From CAWDMC01 sp963803295 (lineage in GTDB: Bacteria; Acidobacteriota; Terriglobia; UBA7540), in contig CAWDMC010000004.1 of assembly GCA_963803295.1 (NCBI GenBank), positions 186,001 to 250,000 on the forward strand: a DNA stretch of 64,000 bases. The letters are read 5' to 3'. Under the pieces are notes generated by a model. That model searched no databases. It was not told the DNA's origin and saw only the letters and a list, made by a program, of their open reading frames with translations. Positions 24,407 to 34,700 of the stretch are shown here, piece after piece. Both the position numbers and the translations under genes were made by a program. Position 1 is the first letter of the stretch. Every line of letters starts with the position of its first letter.

Positions 24407-25351
24407 ATGGGTGATTTTACGCTACAGCCCGAACAGGCTTCGACGATCGCGAAGGGCGTGGACTACCTGTTCTACTTTCTCACCGCGAATGCGATCTTCT
24501 TTGCGGGATTGATTTTTCTCCTTATCTTCGTGTTTGCCATCCGCTACCGCCGACGCTCCAAGGAGGAGGTGCCTGAAGAAGTCAAAACCCACATGGCCTT
24601 GGAGCTCGGTTGGACCGCCATTCCGGCGCTTCTTTGCGTAGTGATTTTTGTTTGGGCGTCGGTCCTCTTTTTCCGTAATTCCAGGGCTCCGACGAATTCT
24701 ATGGAAATCTTCGTCGTGGGCAAGCAGTGGATGTGGCAAATCCAACATCCCGAAGGCAAGCGCGAGATCAACGAACTGCACGTGCCCGTGAACCGCCCGG
24801 TAAAGCTGACGATGACATCGCAGGACGTCATCCATGACTTTTTCATTCCGGCCTTCCGGGTAAAGAAGGACGTGCTGCCCGACCGGTATACTTCCATCTG
24901 GTTTCAGGCTACCGAGACGGGGAAGTTCCATATCTTCTGCGCCCAGTACTGCGGCATGGGACACTCGAAGATGGGGGGCTGGGTCTACGTTATGCCCGAA
25001 ACGGACTACCAGAAGTGGCTCAGCGGCGGGACGGCAAACACCGAGACCATGGCCGAAGCGGGCGCGAAGCTCTACGGCCAGTACGGCTGCGTTACCTGTC
25101 ACGGCACGGGGCGGGCGCCGGCCTTCAACGGGCTTTATAACAAGCCGGTCGAGCTTGCCACCCGCGAGATGGTTACGGCCGACGAGGGCTATCTCAGGGA
25201 ATCCATCATCGACCCGAGCGCGAAGCTCGTTAGCGGCTATCCGGCCATCATGCCCACGTTCAAAGATCAATTGAGTGAAGAACAGGTGCTTGATCTCATC
25301 GCCTTCGTCAAGTCGCTCGGGACCGAAGAAAGGAATCTGGGTAAGCCATGA
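24407..25351 (+). CDS. coxB: Cytochrome c oxidase subunit II with fused cytochrome c domain (caa3 type)
   Basis: About 314 residues from ATG 24407 (GTG 24395 is the alternative). Two N-terminal helices precede the cupredoxin domain, whose CuA site is complete (HDFF..., then CAQYCGMGHSKM). After a short linker comes a cytochrome c domain with CVTCHG and the axial Met probably in AIMPTFKDQL. This fusion defines caa3 oxidases, which take electrons from a membrane complex without a separate soluble cytochrome. Its stop overlaps the coxA start (four bases). Confidence 0.96.
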   Translation: MGDFTLQPEQASTIAKGVDYLFYFLTANAIFFAGLIFLLIFVFAIRYRRRSKEEVPEEVKTHMALELGWTAIPALLCVVIFVWASVLFFRNSRAPTNSMEIFVVGKQWMWQIQHPEGKREINELHVPVNRPVKLTMTSQDVIHDFFIPAFRVKKDVLPDRYTSIWFQATETGKFHIFCAQYCGMGHSKMGGWVYVMPETDYQKWLSGGTANTETMAEAGAKLYGQYGCVTCHGTGRAPAFNGLYNKPVELATREMVTADEGYLRESIIDPSAKLVSGYPAIMPTFKDQLSEEQVLDLIAFVKSLGTEERNLGKP

Positions 25352-26973
25352 GCAGCGTAGTTGTCCAGCCCGCGGCGTCTATTCACACGCGGGTTCATTA
25401 TCTGAATGCGAGCTATGGAGTTCGTTCGTGGCTGCTGACCACCGACCACAAGCGCATTGCCTTGTTGTATCTGGTGTCGATCACCTTGTTTTTCGTGATC
25501 GGCGGAGCTGCGGCAACCCTGATCCGCCTCCACCTGCTGGAGCCGCAGGGACTGCTGGTGCAGCCGGAGACTTACAATAAGCTGTTTAGCGCTCATGGCA
25601 TCATCATGGTGTTCTTTTTTCTGGTGCCGTCGATTCCAGCGACCCTCGGCAATTTCCTGATTCCCATGATGATCGGCGCTCGCGATGTGGCCTTCCCCAA
25701 GTTAAACCTGCTGAGCTGGTATGTTTTCATTACCGGCGGGATCCTGGTGCTCTACGCGATCCTCGCGGGCGGCGTGGATACGGGATGGACTTTCTATCCG
25801 CCTTACAGCAGCAACTATTCGCATACCCACGTGGTGGCGGTGGCTCTCGGTGTGTTCATCACCGGCTTTTCCTCGATTCTTACGGGACTCAACTTTGTGG
25901 TGACGATCCACAAGATGCGAGCTCCCGGTCTTACCTGGTTCCGGTTACCCTTGTTTATCTGGTCCCTCTACGCCACCAGCATCATATTTATCCTGGGAAC
26001 TCCGGTGATCGCCATCACCATTTTCCTTTTGGGCCTGGAACGTATATTTCACGTCGGCTTTTTCGATCCTTCGGTCGGCGGCGATCCTGTACTCTTCCAG
26101 CACCTCTTCTGGTTCTATTCGCATCCGGCCGTCTACATCATGGTGCTGCCGGGAATGGGTGTGGTGAGCGAACTGGTGACGGCTTTTTCCAAGCGGCGCG
26201 TCTTCGGTTACAGCTTCGTGGCCTTCTCCAGCGTGGCGATTGCCGTGATCGGCTTTCTGGTCTGGGGACACCACATGTTTGTCTCAGGCCAGTCCGTCTA
26301 TGCCGGAATGGTGTTCTCGGCGCTCAGCTTTGCGGTCGCGATTCCGTCGGCGATCAAGGTGTTCAACTGGACGGCCACGATGTACAAGGGGTCGATTTCC
26401 TTTGATGCGCCCATGTTGTACGCGCTCGGCTTTATCGGACTGTTCACGATGGGCGGGCTGACGGGCCTCTTTCTTGCTTCGCTCGCGGTTGACGTTCACG
26501 TGCACGATACCTATTTTGTGATTGCACACTTTCACTACATCATGGTGGGCGGCGCCGTGATGGCCTATCTTGGTGGAATCCATTACTGGTGGCCCAAGAT
26601 TTCGGGCAGGATGTACCCCGACGGCTGGGCGCGCTTTGCCGCCCTGGTGATCTTTATCGGTTTCAACCTGACCTTTATGCCCCAGTTTTTGCTGGGCTTT
26701 CTCGGCATGCCGCGCCGCTACGCCACCTATCCCGCTGAATTCCAGGCGTTGAATATACTTTCGTCGGCGGGAGCGTCGATACTAGCGGTCGGATACGTCA
26801 TCCCGCTGATTTACCTGTTCTGGTCGATGCGTTACGGCCCGGTGGCCGGCCCGAATCCATGGGGCGCCACGGGCCTCGAGTGGCAGACGCAGTCGCCGCC
26901 GCCTACCGAGAACTTCGAAGTGACGCCGATTGTGATCGAGGGGGCTTACGCTTACCCGGTCAAAAGTTCCTAG
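25348..26973 (+). CDS. coxA: Cytochrome c oxidase subunit I, A2-type heme-copper oxidase
   Basis: 541 residues, twelve helices. Heme and copper ligands are present: low-spin heme His in KLFSAHGIIM, CuB HPAVY with His-Tyr, GHHMFVSG, and the heme a3/a pair in VIAHFHYIM. The D-channel segment reads FWFYSHPAVY, so the Glu of GHPEVY is replaced by the Tyr-Ser pair that defines A2-type enzymes such as that of Rhodothermus. It reduces oxygen to water and pumps protons. Translationally coupled to coxB. The second subunit I in this window (50283-52073) is A1-type. Confidence 0.97.
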   Translation: MSSVVVQPAASIHTRVHYLNASYGVRSWLLTTDHKRIALLYLVSITLFFVIGGAAATLIRLHLLEPQGLLVQPETYNKLFSAHGIIMVFFFLVPSIPATLGNFLIPMMIGARDVAFPKLNLLSWYVFITGGILVLYAILAGGVDTGWTFYPPYSSNYSHTHVVAVALGVFITGFSSILTGLNFVVTIHKMRAPGLTWFRLPLFIWSLYATSIIFILGTPVIAITIFLLGLERIFHVGFFDPSVGGDPVLFQHLFWFYSHPAVYIMVLPGMGVVSELVTAFSKRRVFGYSFVAFSSVAIAVIGFLVWGHHMFVSGQSVYAGMVFSALSFAVAIPSAIKVFNWTATMYKGSISFDAPMLYALGFIGLFTMGGLTGLFLASLAVDVHVHDTYFVIAHFHYIMVGGAVMAYLGGIHYWWPKISGRMYPDGWARFAALVIFIGFNLTFMPQFLLGFLGMPRRYATYPAEFQALNILSSAGASILAVGYVIPLIYLFWSMRYGPVAGPNPWGATGLEWQTQSPPPTENFEVTPIVIEGAYAYPVKSS

Positions 26974-27000
26974 CGGCGTGTCCAGATCCAGGAGGTACAG

Positions 27001-27750
27001 TTGTCTCAAAGCAATGTGGGCCATGGAGGCCAGTTGGCTACAGATGCCGTACCCGACCCCCATCCCTCAGGAATGGTCGAGTCGCCAACAGCTCACCAGT
27101 TTGACGACCTTGAGCAGCAGCACGCGGCGGATAACCTCGGAATGTTTATCTTTCTCGCTACCGAGGTGATGTTCTTCGGCGGCCTGTTTACAAGCTACTG
27201 CATTTTTCGTGGCAAGTACTTCGATGCTTTCAGCGTCGGCAGCCATCTTCTTTTCGTCAAGTTTGGAGCGATCAACACCGCCGTGTTGATCGGCAGCAGT
27301 CTTACCATGGCCATGGCGGTGTATAGCGCTCACTTGGGACGGCGAAAGTCCCTGATCAGTTTCCTGATTTTCACCATGATTCTGGGCGCCGCCTTCATCG
27401 CCATCAAACTGAAGTTCGAGTGGTACCACGATTGGGAAGTTGGACTGGTGCCGGGCCTCCACTGGGCGCCTCAGGAAGATGTGCAGAGCATCCTTCGAGC
27501 CGGGGCGGGCCACGTCGAGCTCTTCATGTGCTTCTACTTTTTCATGACTGGCGTTCACGCCCTGCACATGGTTGTGGGACTGGGCATCCTGACCGTGCTG
27601 CTGATCCAGGCGTATCGCGGGCACATATTGGGCGAACGGCACTTCGCTTCGGTCGAGGTAAGCGGCCTCTATTGGCACTTCGTCGATATCATATGGATTT
27701 TCCTGTTTCCCTTGCTCTATCTGATCGGTGGACGATACGCTGGCTCTTGA
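27001..27750 (+). CDS. coxC: Cytochrome c oxidase subunit III (caa3 enzyme)
   Basis: 249 residues from TTG 27001, chosen because AGGAGGT stands five bases upstream. Seven helices expected; the family end GLYWHFVDIIWIFLFPLLYL and FMTGVHALHMVVG are clear, and the N-terminal ~45 residues are a hydrophilic extension. It stabilises subunit I. It is 27 bp after coxA and 135 bp before coxD; the gap downstream contains short AGCGGGA-type repeats. Confidence 0.95.
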   Translation: MSQSNVGHGGQLATDAVPDPHPSGMVESPTAHQFDDLEQQHAADNLGMFIFLATEVMFFGGLFTSYCIFRGKYFDAFSVGSHLLFVKFGAINTAVLIGSSLTMAMAVYSAHLGRRKSLISFLIFTMILGAAFIAIKLKFEWYHDWEVGLVPGLHWAPQEDVQSILRAGAGHVELFMCFYFFMTGVHALHMVVGLGILTVLLIQAYRGHILGERHFASVEVSGLYWHFVDIIWIFLFPLLYLIGGRYAGS

Positions 27751-27884
27751 GGACTTACGGTAACTTGGCAGCGGGAAAAGAGCGGAAAACCAGCGGGAAT
27801 TGAGCGGGATTTTCGGGAACTGGCTGCAGGCCAAGAAGCTATTGGGTGGGGCCAATGAGAACGCTGGTTGAGGATTAACAAAAC

Positions 27885-28217
27885 ATGTCAGCAACTCCTG
27901 TGGTTACACCTAAGGTCTACGTCAGCATCTTCCTCGCTTTGCTCGTCTTCACCGGGCTGACCACCGGCGTTGCCTACGTAGACCTGGGAGTCTTTAACAC
28001 GATTGTGGCTCTGGCGATCGCCGTCACCAAGGCGGCACTGGTGGTTCTCTTCTTCATGCACCTCAAGTACATCAAAGGCATGACGAAGATCGTGGCGGCG
28101 GCCGCTCTCTTCTGGCTGGCTATTATGATTGCGCTCAGTCTCAGCGACTACACGACGCGCAATCTCCGTTCGATGCCCGAGCCTCAGGGTTGGACCACCG
28201 TGGCGCCTTACAAGTAA
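27885..28217 (+). CDS. coxD: Cytochrome c oxidase subunit IV (prokaryotic type)
   Basis: 110 residues with three hydrophobic segments and the family motif AALVVLFFMHLKY in the second helix. ATG 27885 follows GAGGATTAACAAAAC. It is the last gene of the act-cox operon; the cca-like gene on the other strand ends eight bases away, so the two units are tail to tail with almost no room for a separate terminator. Confidence 0.9.
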   Translation: MSATPVVTPKVYVSIFLALLVFTGLTTGVAYVDLGVFNTIVALAIAVTKAALVVLFFMHLKYIKGMTKIVAAAALFWLAIMIALSLSDYTTRNLRSMPEPQGWTTVAPYK

Positions 28218-28225
28218 TCCCTCCT

Positions 28226-29569
28226 TCACTCAAGTGGAAAGCGCTGTTTAATCAACTCCAGCCCTGCTTCGCGGCTGCCGATCAGTCCTTCCAGTTGCGC
28301 GTCCTCAACAGCCTGCAGCATCGTCTTGAACCCCGGACTAGGCTCATAACCCAGCGCGATGAGGTCGTCTCCGTTCACGAGTGGTCGCGGCTTGACCTGT
28401 TCTCTCGGTGTTTCCTCCATGATCCGCCGGGCCATCTCATAGTTCGTGAGATCGGCGTGGCTCGACTGGCAATCGAGGCGATGGAGCTCCAGGTGTTCGC
28501 CGAATTCCTCCAGGCGCAGAAAGCGGAGTTGGGTGGATCGGCGCATTTTCGGGAAGTCCTTGAAGCGCATGTGATTGCTGACCAGCGCCATCACCTGTTC
28601 GATCTGCTGATTGGAGAAGCGGAGGCGCCTCAGGATGTCTTCGGCCATCACCGTACCCACCCGCTCGTGTTCGTCGAAGCGGATGCGATCGCGGATGCTG
28701 AAGGTGGGTGGCTTGCCCACATCATGCAGCAGGGCGCCCAGGGCCAGAGTGGCCGTGGGTGAGCGCATGCTTTCGAGCATAATCAGCGTGTGCGTCCACA
28801 CGTCGCCTTCGGGGTGGAATTCCGGAGGCTGTTTCACGCCCTGCATCGCCTTCACTTCGGGCAGCACCTGGGCCAGCAGACCGGTCTCGTCCAGCAGCTC
28901 AAAACCGCGGCGAGCCTCTCCCTCCGTCAGTATCCTGACAATCTCGTCGCGAATGCGTTCGGCACTGACTTCTTTAATGGCGGAGGCCAGCGCCCGGATC
29001 GCCTCAGCCACCGCCTGGTCGAGCTCAAAGCGGAACCGCGCTGCGAAGCGCACGGCCCGGAGCATACGGAGGCGGTCCTCGGCAAATCGCTCCTCAGGCT
29101 TGCCAATGGTGCGAATGACACGCCCCTCGATGTCCGCAAGCCCGCCGACGTAGTCGAGCAATCCTTCTTCGAGGGTCGGCGCCAATGGATCGAGCAGCAG
29201 CCCATTGATCGTAAAGTCGCGCCGTGAAACGTCCTCCCGAGCTGATCCGGCGTATTGAACTTCCACGGGATGACGGCCATCTGTGTAGTTTCCGTCGCTC
29301 CGGAACGTCGCCACCTCAACGATTCCCGACGGCAAGACCACCGCCACCACACCAAACTGAGCTCCGATGGTAAGGCCCTCAAGATAGATTTTGAGCACTT
29401 GCGCGGGCTTGGCGCTCGTCGTAACGTCGTAGTCCTTGGCCTCGCGCCGCATCACCAGGTCGCGCACGCAGCCGCCGACAAGGAAGGCCTCGAAGCCGGC
29501 GCTTCGTAACCGCTTCACGACTCCGGTAGCGTCTTCAAGCCGCAGATCCATAGAACTAGTATCGCTCAT
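28226..29569 (-). CDS. CCA-adding enzyme/poly(A) polymerase family nucleotidyltransferase with HD domain
   Basis: 447 residues. The class II nucleotidyltransferase core is near the start: FLVGGCVRDLVMR and DYDVTT (metal-binding DxD), then RRDFTINGL and RFAEDRLRMLRAVRFAARF. A metal-dependent HD domain follows (LGALLHDVGKPPTF, then DEHERVG and HMRF). Enzymes of this family add CCA to tRNA 3' ends or poly(A) to RNA; the two cannot be told apart safely by eye. The HD part would give phosphatase or phosphodiesterase activity. Single gene, convergent with coxD. Confidence 0.9.
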   Translation of the reverse strand: MSDTSSMDLRLEDATGVVKRLRSAGFEAFLVGGCVRDLVMRREAKDYDVTTSAKPAQVLKIYLEGLTIGAQFGVVAVVLPSGIVEVATFRSDGNYTDGRHPVEVQYAGSAREDVSRRDFTINGLLLDPLAPTLEEGLLDYVGGLADIEGRVIRTIGKPEERFAEDRLRMLRAVRFAARFRFELDQAVAEAIRALASAIKEVSAERIRDEIVRILTEGEARRGFELLDETGLLAQVLPEVKAMQGVKQPPEFHPEGDVWTHTLIMLESMRSPTATLALGALLHDVGKPPTFSIRDRIRFDEHERVGTVMAEDILRRLRFSNQQIEQVMALVSNHMRFKDFPKMRRSTQLRFLRLEEFGEHLELHRLDCQSSHADLTNYEMARRIMEETPREQVKPRPLVNGDDLIALGYEPSPGFKTMLQAVEDAQLEGLIGSREAGLELIKQRFPLE

Positions 29570-29675
29570 TCACCACGAAAAGGGCGGAGCGAGTTTGCGC
29601 CAAAACACGAACAGCGTACCGGCGATTTCGCTCGATACGCTGTTCTCTGTGCCTGGGTTGTTTAGTCGGGGACGA

Positions 29676-30662
29676 TCAGGGATTAATGGGAAGGTTCAGC
29701 GTCTGGTGATTCGACGTGTCCTCGATCTCGATCGTGCCGCTCTCAATTCGTGTGACCTTGAATCGCTCATCGAAGACGTCATCTTGGTGGACAACGTGGA
29801 CCTCAGCTCCATCGGAGACCACAACCGCCTTGCGCTCGCCCGGTGTCTCGACATATCCCACTACCGTGAGGGTCATCGGAGGAAGCGGAACAACGGCAGG
29901 TGGCGTTGCCATAGACGGCGCCAAAGAATTAGCCAGGACGGCGGGCACGGCCGGCGCTGGAATCTGCGTGGCTTTGGGTGTGGGCGCAAAGAGCGGCGCC
30001 ACGGCGGTCTCCGCCGGAGCGGCCGCGACTAACCTGGGAAGCACCGGAACGTCCAATTGAGCTATCAAAATCGGAGACTCCGCTACAGGCTTCCTGGTTG
30101 GAGGTGCGGCCCGCACCGATCGCCTGGCGGAATTCGCCTTGCCTCGTCCGGCCACTTCGTCTGGGTATACGAAAGGATTCCGGACTGCCGGTTGCGTCTC
30201 GGCTTTTCCGCCGTCCACCTGGCGGATCGGGTTGACCTGGGGCGAAACAGCCTGGGCCACACTGGGCGCCCGAAGCGGTCGGTCGTTCCGGGGGGCGCTT
30301 GCCGATACCAACGTGCCGGTCTCAAGATCAAGTGTTCCCCCCGCGGTGCCACGGTAGTCGAAGAAGGTCAGGGTCGTTGCCTTGGCATCCAGCTTGGCGC
30401 GGGTCACACCGCGGGCGTCGCGAAGTACAAAATCTTGCGCAGCGCCGGGCGGCCCGAGTGCATGCGTCTGCCGCGCGCTGCCATATCCCATGCCAAAGCC
30501 TAACGTCGGGCGCAGCCCGGGGGTTGACGTAAGGCCCAGAACCAGCGAAGTTCCCAGTCCAAGTGACACTGCCACGAACCCACGGCGCAGCCGGCTGTTT
30601 TCCCTCTCCAGCTTTTCCACCCGCTGGCGAATCAATGCCAAGTCGGTTGCCTTTTGCCTCAT
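29676..30662 (-). CDS. Orphan membrane protein with coiled coil and GspC/PilP-like C-terminal domain
   Basis: 328 residues from ATG 30662, which has AAGGAGGT six bases upstream. A leucine-zipper coiled coil (RVEKLERENSRLRRG) leads into one membrane helix (FVAVSLGLGTSLVLGL), then a small domain (FVLRDARGVTRAKLDA), a long Ala/Pro-rich linker, and a C-terminal beta domain (LTVVGYVETPGERKAVVVSD, then VHQDDVFDERFKVTRI) like the homology region of GspC or PilP. The frame is open without a stop up to 30803 and encodes another hydrophobic stretch, so an earlier start is possible. No secretion or pilus genes are adjacent. Domain call is by pattern only. Confidence 0.65.
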   Translation of the reverse strand: MRQKATDLALIRQRVEKLERENSRLRRGFVAVSLGLGTSLVLGLTSTPGLRPTLGFGMGYGSARQTHALGPPGAAQDFVLRDARGVTRAKLDAKATTLTFFDYRGTAGGTLDLETGTLVSASAPRNDRPLRAPSVAQAVSPQVNPIRQVDGGKAETQPAVRNPFVYPDEVAGRGKANSARRSVRAAPPTRKPVAESPILIAQLDVPVLPRLVAAAPAETAVAPLFAPTPKATQIPAPAVPAVLANSLAPSMATPPAVVPLPPMTLTVVGYVETPGERKAVVVSDGAEVHVVHQDDVFDERFKVTRIESGTIEIEDTSNHQTLNLPINP

Positions 30663-30989
30663 CGAGACCTCCTTTTGTCGATTTGAGCCGGCGTCGTGGC
30701 CGCGCAAATCGCCATGCGCCCCCAGCCGGTCTGCCCAGTATAACGAAAACGAGACTGCGAGGAGAAGCAGGACGAGAAAACACCAGAAAACACCTGGTAA
30801 CATTTTGTGAGGCCGCTCGTCTAAACGGGAGAAGTTATCTGGTCGAAATTACGCATTTGAGCCGGGCGAAAACGATTAGGTTCATTCATTCTGCCCCTTG
30901 GGGAGCGGTGAAACATTCCAGCGGTCTGGCGCGTATATGGGTGAAAGGGACAACGAGAGAGCAACCCCTGCAAGAGAGGGAGGCCGACG
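30663..30989. other. Divergent intergenic region
   Basis: 327 bp between two divergently read genes. The first 140 bp are open on the minus strand and would encode a hydrophobic N-terminus (VFWCFLVLLLLAVSFSLYW) if the neighbouring gene began at 30803. No clear promoter boxes found. Confidence 0.35.
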
Positions 30990-31235
30990 ATGTTGCTGTA
31001 CGCAAACGGGAATCCGGTTATCGAGGACTTAGGAAAGCACTCGTCTGAGCTGATCGAGTGCCTGCGCCAATTACTGGTCACGGGCGCGGAGGCGCAGCCC
31101 GACCCGCGTCGCGCTCAGTTCTACGACGTCCACAATTGTACCCGCACGTACTTCATCCATATCTCTCCGGTGAGCGGCAAGGTAATGCTGATTGCAACTT
31201 GGGCGGATGACAAAAAGTCATTCGCTGCGGGGTAG
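30990..31235 (+). CDS. Small conserved hypothetical protein
   Basis: 81 residues from ATG 30990, with GGGAGG six bases upstream. It is soluble, with no signal or helix: MLLYANGNPVIEDLGKHSSE, a middle Asp/Arg segment, then YFIHISPVSGKVMLIATW that looks like a beta hairpin. I recognise no domain. The good ribosome-binding site and protein-like composition support it as a real gene. It stands alone between the GspC/PilP-like gene and the TonB receptor. Confidence 0.65.
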   Translation: MLLYANGNPVIEDLGKHSSELIECLRQLLVTGAEAQPDPRRAQFYDVHNCTRTYFIHISPVSGKVMLIATWADDKKSFAAG

Positions 31236-31750
31236 GGCCAATGTGTCCGAGCCAGGCACAGTCCAGTCACAGTAATGACGTCCATTGCTGTTGGCCATCA
31301 GCTCATTCACTGACAACCTGAGACTCGATCCGGGAGACCAGGATTCTCGCTTACCTTCTGCCATCCGCCGACCCCTAAGACGGGCATCGCCTTGTCGATG
31401 TGACGAAACGTGCTGAGTAAGGGATCGATGCCTCTGCTGATCTGTTCAATACACTTTTTGGTACTGCTTACGGTTTTCCATATTCATCCCCGATCCGAAT
31501 CCTCCAACAGATGCAATTAAAGGCAATACAGTCTTCTAGTTGAAAAGGGCACCTATTTGGAATGCTGATTGCACTTTCCCAACCTCTAGGTTTGGTAGTT
31601 GGTTCGGGAAAAGAAGGACGAAGGTGCCTGTTCACATGGATAGCGTCACAGCGTTCGGACGTGCTCTGCGGAAGGGGCTTTTCCACCGACGGCCTATCTG
31701 CAGCCAAGCTCAGGGTTTACTCAAGCACTAATTAAAGGAGAAACAACACT
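31236..31750. other. Upstream region of the TonB-dependent receptor
   Basis: About 515 bp, lower in GC than the surroundings, with no gene supported. It should carry the receptor promoter; no convincing -35/-10 pair or operator stands out. A plus-strand frame at 31540-31731 has no start signal. Confidence 0.35.
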
Positions 31751-34700
31751 ATGAAGGGGCGACCTCTCTCGGGAAATCCGCACCCAGATCGCTGGCACAT
31801 CTATTTAGGCAGCTTTGTGACAGTTCTGGTCATGATTTTGTCTCTGGCATCGCCGTCCTATGCTCAATTCGGTAAAGGTGTAGTAACGGGCTCCGTTACA
31901 GACCCGAGCGGTGCGGTCGTGCCGGGCGCAAAGGTAACCCTGGTGAACGAAGCCACTAACGAGGTAAAGATGGTAGATGCCAACAGTGCCGGGATCTATC
32001 GCTTTGACTTTACCGACGTTGGTCATTACACGCTAAAGGTTTCAGCGGCGAGCTTCAGTGATCATGAGGTAAAAGACCTGATCGTCACTGTCGGTCAAAC
32101 GGTCGTAGTCAATGTTCAGCTTGAAATAGGGCGGGCCACCCAAACAGTGACCGTCGAGGCTGGCGGTGTACAACTGGTCCAAACAGACAGTTCGGAGGTT
32201 TCGGGACTGGTGGACCGAAACACGCTTGCCAATCTTCCCCTAGAAGTGCGCGACCCGACCGCCTTCGTGAATCTGCTGCCGGGCTCGGTCCCAAGCGCAC
32301 TCGGAAATACCGAGTTCAATGGAAGTACGCGGGGATCTTCAGTGAACGGCTCCCGGGGTGGAACCGGAAATTTCATGGTTGAAGGCTTTGACATCAATGA
32401 TCAGGGTCAGGGCGGCCGCAGCCATAACACCGCGGGCTCCATTCCCGGGGCTATCGTGGGCATCTCGCCGGACGCCATGCAGGAATTCCGCGTGGTCACG
32501 AACAACTTCAGCGCTCAGTATGGCCGCCAGAGCGGGTTCGTCGCCGACGTGTCACTGAGGTCCGGGACCAACAGCATTCATGGTTCGGCCTTTGAATACA
32601 ATCGCAATCAAGCCATCTCCGCGAATGACCTCTTCTCAAATAAGGCTGGCATAAAAGACTCGCTGGTTCGGAACCAATTCGGCGGGTCACTGGGCGGTCC
32701 AATCAAGAAAGACAAGACTTTTATCTTCGGTGCCATTGAGATTCAACGGATGAGACAGGGAGCGCCGCTGACGGTGACCTCACTCACTCCCGACTTTGTC
32801 AATTTTGTGAAAACTGGGCAGTTTGCCACCTTCAATGAATCCGCCGCGGCCGGGTTCTGCATGCAGAATCTGGATGCAACCTGCCCCGGGGCTTTCGCGA
32901 CAGCCAACACGGTCGGGCCTGTCGCCACCCAGCTGTTAGATGCCTTTCCGGCGCCCGTACCGACTTCGAATTTCACTAATGTCAGCGGAGGAGTATTGGC
33001 GGGAGGCATCGAGTATCCTGTGAACGAATTCGGCCAGACTTCGGTTACCGACAGTCTGCAGTTGAACGAGACACGCTTCAACGTCAAGCTCGATCATTCA
33101 TTCAATGCCGCGAACCAGATCACCTTTCTAATGGCCCTGGATAATTTCCCCAGCTTCGATTCCCAAGGCGGTACGGATAATGTGTGCTGCTCTCCTTATA
33201 CAGCCACAGGCCGAGCACAGACTTGGGGCCTGAGTTACACGCATATCTTTTCTCCTACTATCGTGAGCGAGAGCAAAGTGAGCTATTTGCGGCACAAGGC
33301 TGGATTTCCGCGGGATAAATCTCCGAACCTGCCTTCGGTAATCTCGGCAAACGATGCATTAAACTTGGGATTCGGGATGAGTTCGAGTTTCCCGCAGTTC
33401 AACACCGATAACCAGTTCCAATACCAAGAGCACTTGGCGGTTACGCACGGTACTCACAGCCTGAAGTTTGGCTTTGAATATCGTCGGACTCGTAATGGCT
33501 CGGTGTTCGCCGCCGATCGCGACGGTTTGTTCTACGCCTGGGACACGGAGAACCTGCTGACTGACGGAACCTTCGGCGACATCACGAATGCTTTGCTGGG
33601 GACGGATTTCCTGGGCAGCTTCTATCTTGCCGAAGCTTCAGTGAATCCGCAGACAGGCCAGAAGCCTGAGTACTATCGCGGATTTCGTGCAAACGAGTAC
33701 GGCTGGTATGTGCAAGACGACTTGAAACTCACTCCACGCCTGACCCTGAATCTAGGAGTGAGGTACGACTATTTCGGCCCGCCGCACAACTTCCGGCCTG
33801 GCTTCGATTCCAACTTCTACTTCGGCAATGGCACCGTACCTCTCACTCCGCCTTCCTCAGCCACCCGGGCCCCCAACCCGTTCTTCCCCGCGGGGAGCAT
33901 TTACTACGCGCGAGAGGCCACTGCAGCGTTCCAGCTCAAGGATAGTGACATCTGGAATCCGGACCGCAACAACTTCGCTCCGCGCTTTGGACTGGCGTGG
34001 GATGTGTTCGGAGACCACAAGACCGTACTTCGGACGGGCGGAGGTGTCTTCTACGATCGTTTCTGGAACAATCTGTTTGAGAATATCCGTTTCAATCCTC
34101 CCTTGTTTTCCTTCAATGTGGTCGGGTTTGGAGGGAACGGACTTCCGGTATCGCCGGTGCAAACGCCCGGGCTCTATGCCTCTACGATCGACACGGCGCT
34201 CTTCGCGAGCTACACCGGCTCAGCCTCGCCCCGTCACATGGACCAGAACATCCGTACTCCGTACACCGAGCAAGTGTTCTTTGGATTGCAGAGAGAACTC
34301 CCGGGATCGATGATGGTGGAAGCCGATTACGTGGGTACGTTTGCTCACAAGCTGACGGGAGTAATTGACCTCAATACTTTCCCTGGACGAACGATCTCCG
34401 CTGAAGATCCCGTCACTGGATTGAGCTACAGCACGGCGCGTCCGAACTCGACTATTTCCTCCGACAACGCACGCGGCAACTTCTTCGATTCGAGTTACCA
34501 CTCGCTGCAGCTCAACGTGGAGAAGCGGATGTCACACGGACTGCAGTTTAAGAGTAGCTACGTTTGGTCCAAAGCGCTCGATTATGTGAGCGATGCCTTC
34601 AATAATCGCGCTGCGGAGGGTAATTCGAACATCGGTATCATGGACCCCAACAACCGCAGGCTCGATTATGGGCCTGCAGATTTTGACCTTCGCCATCGTT

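Noticed and set aside
24422..25270. 282-codon minus-strand frame opposite coxB
   Set aside because: coxB has an intact CuA site and heme motif; the antisense frame is a shadow.
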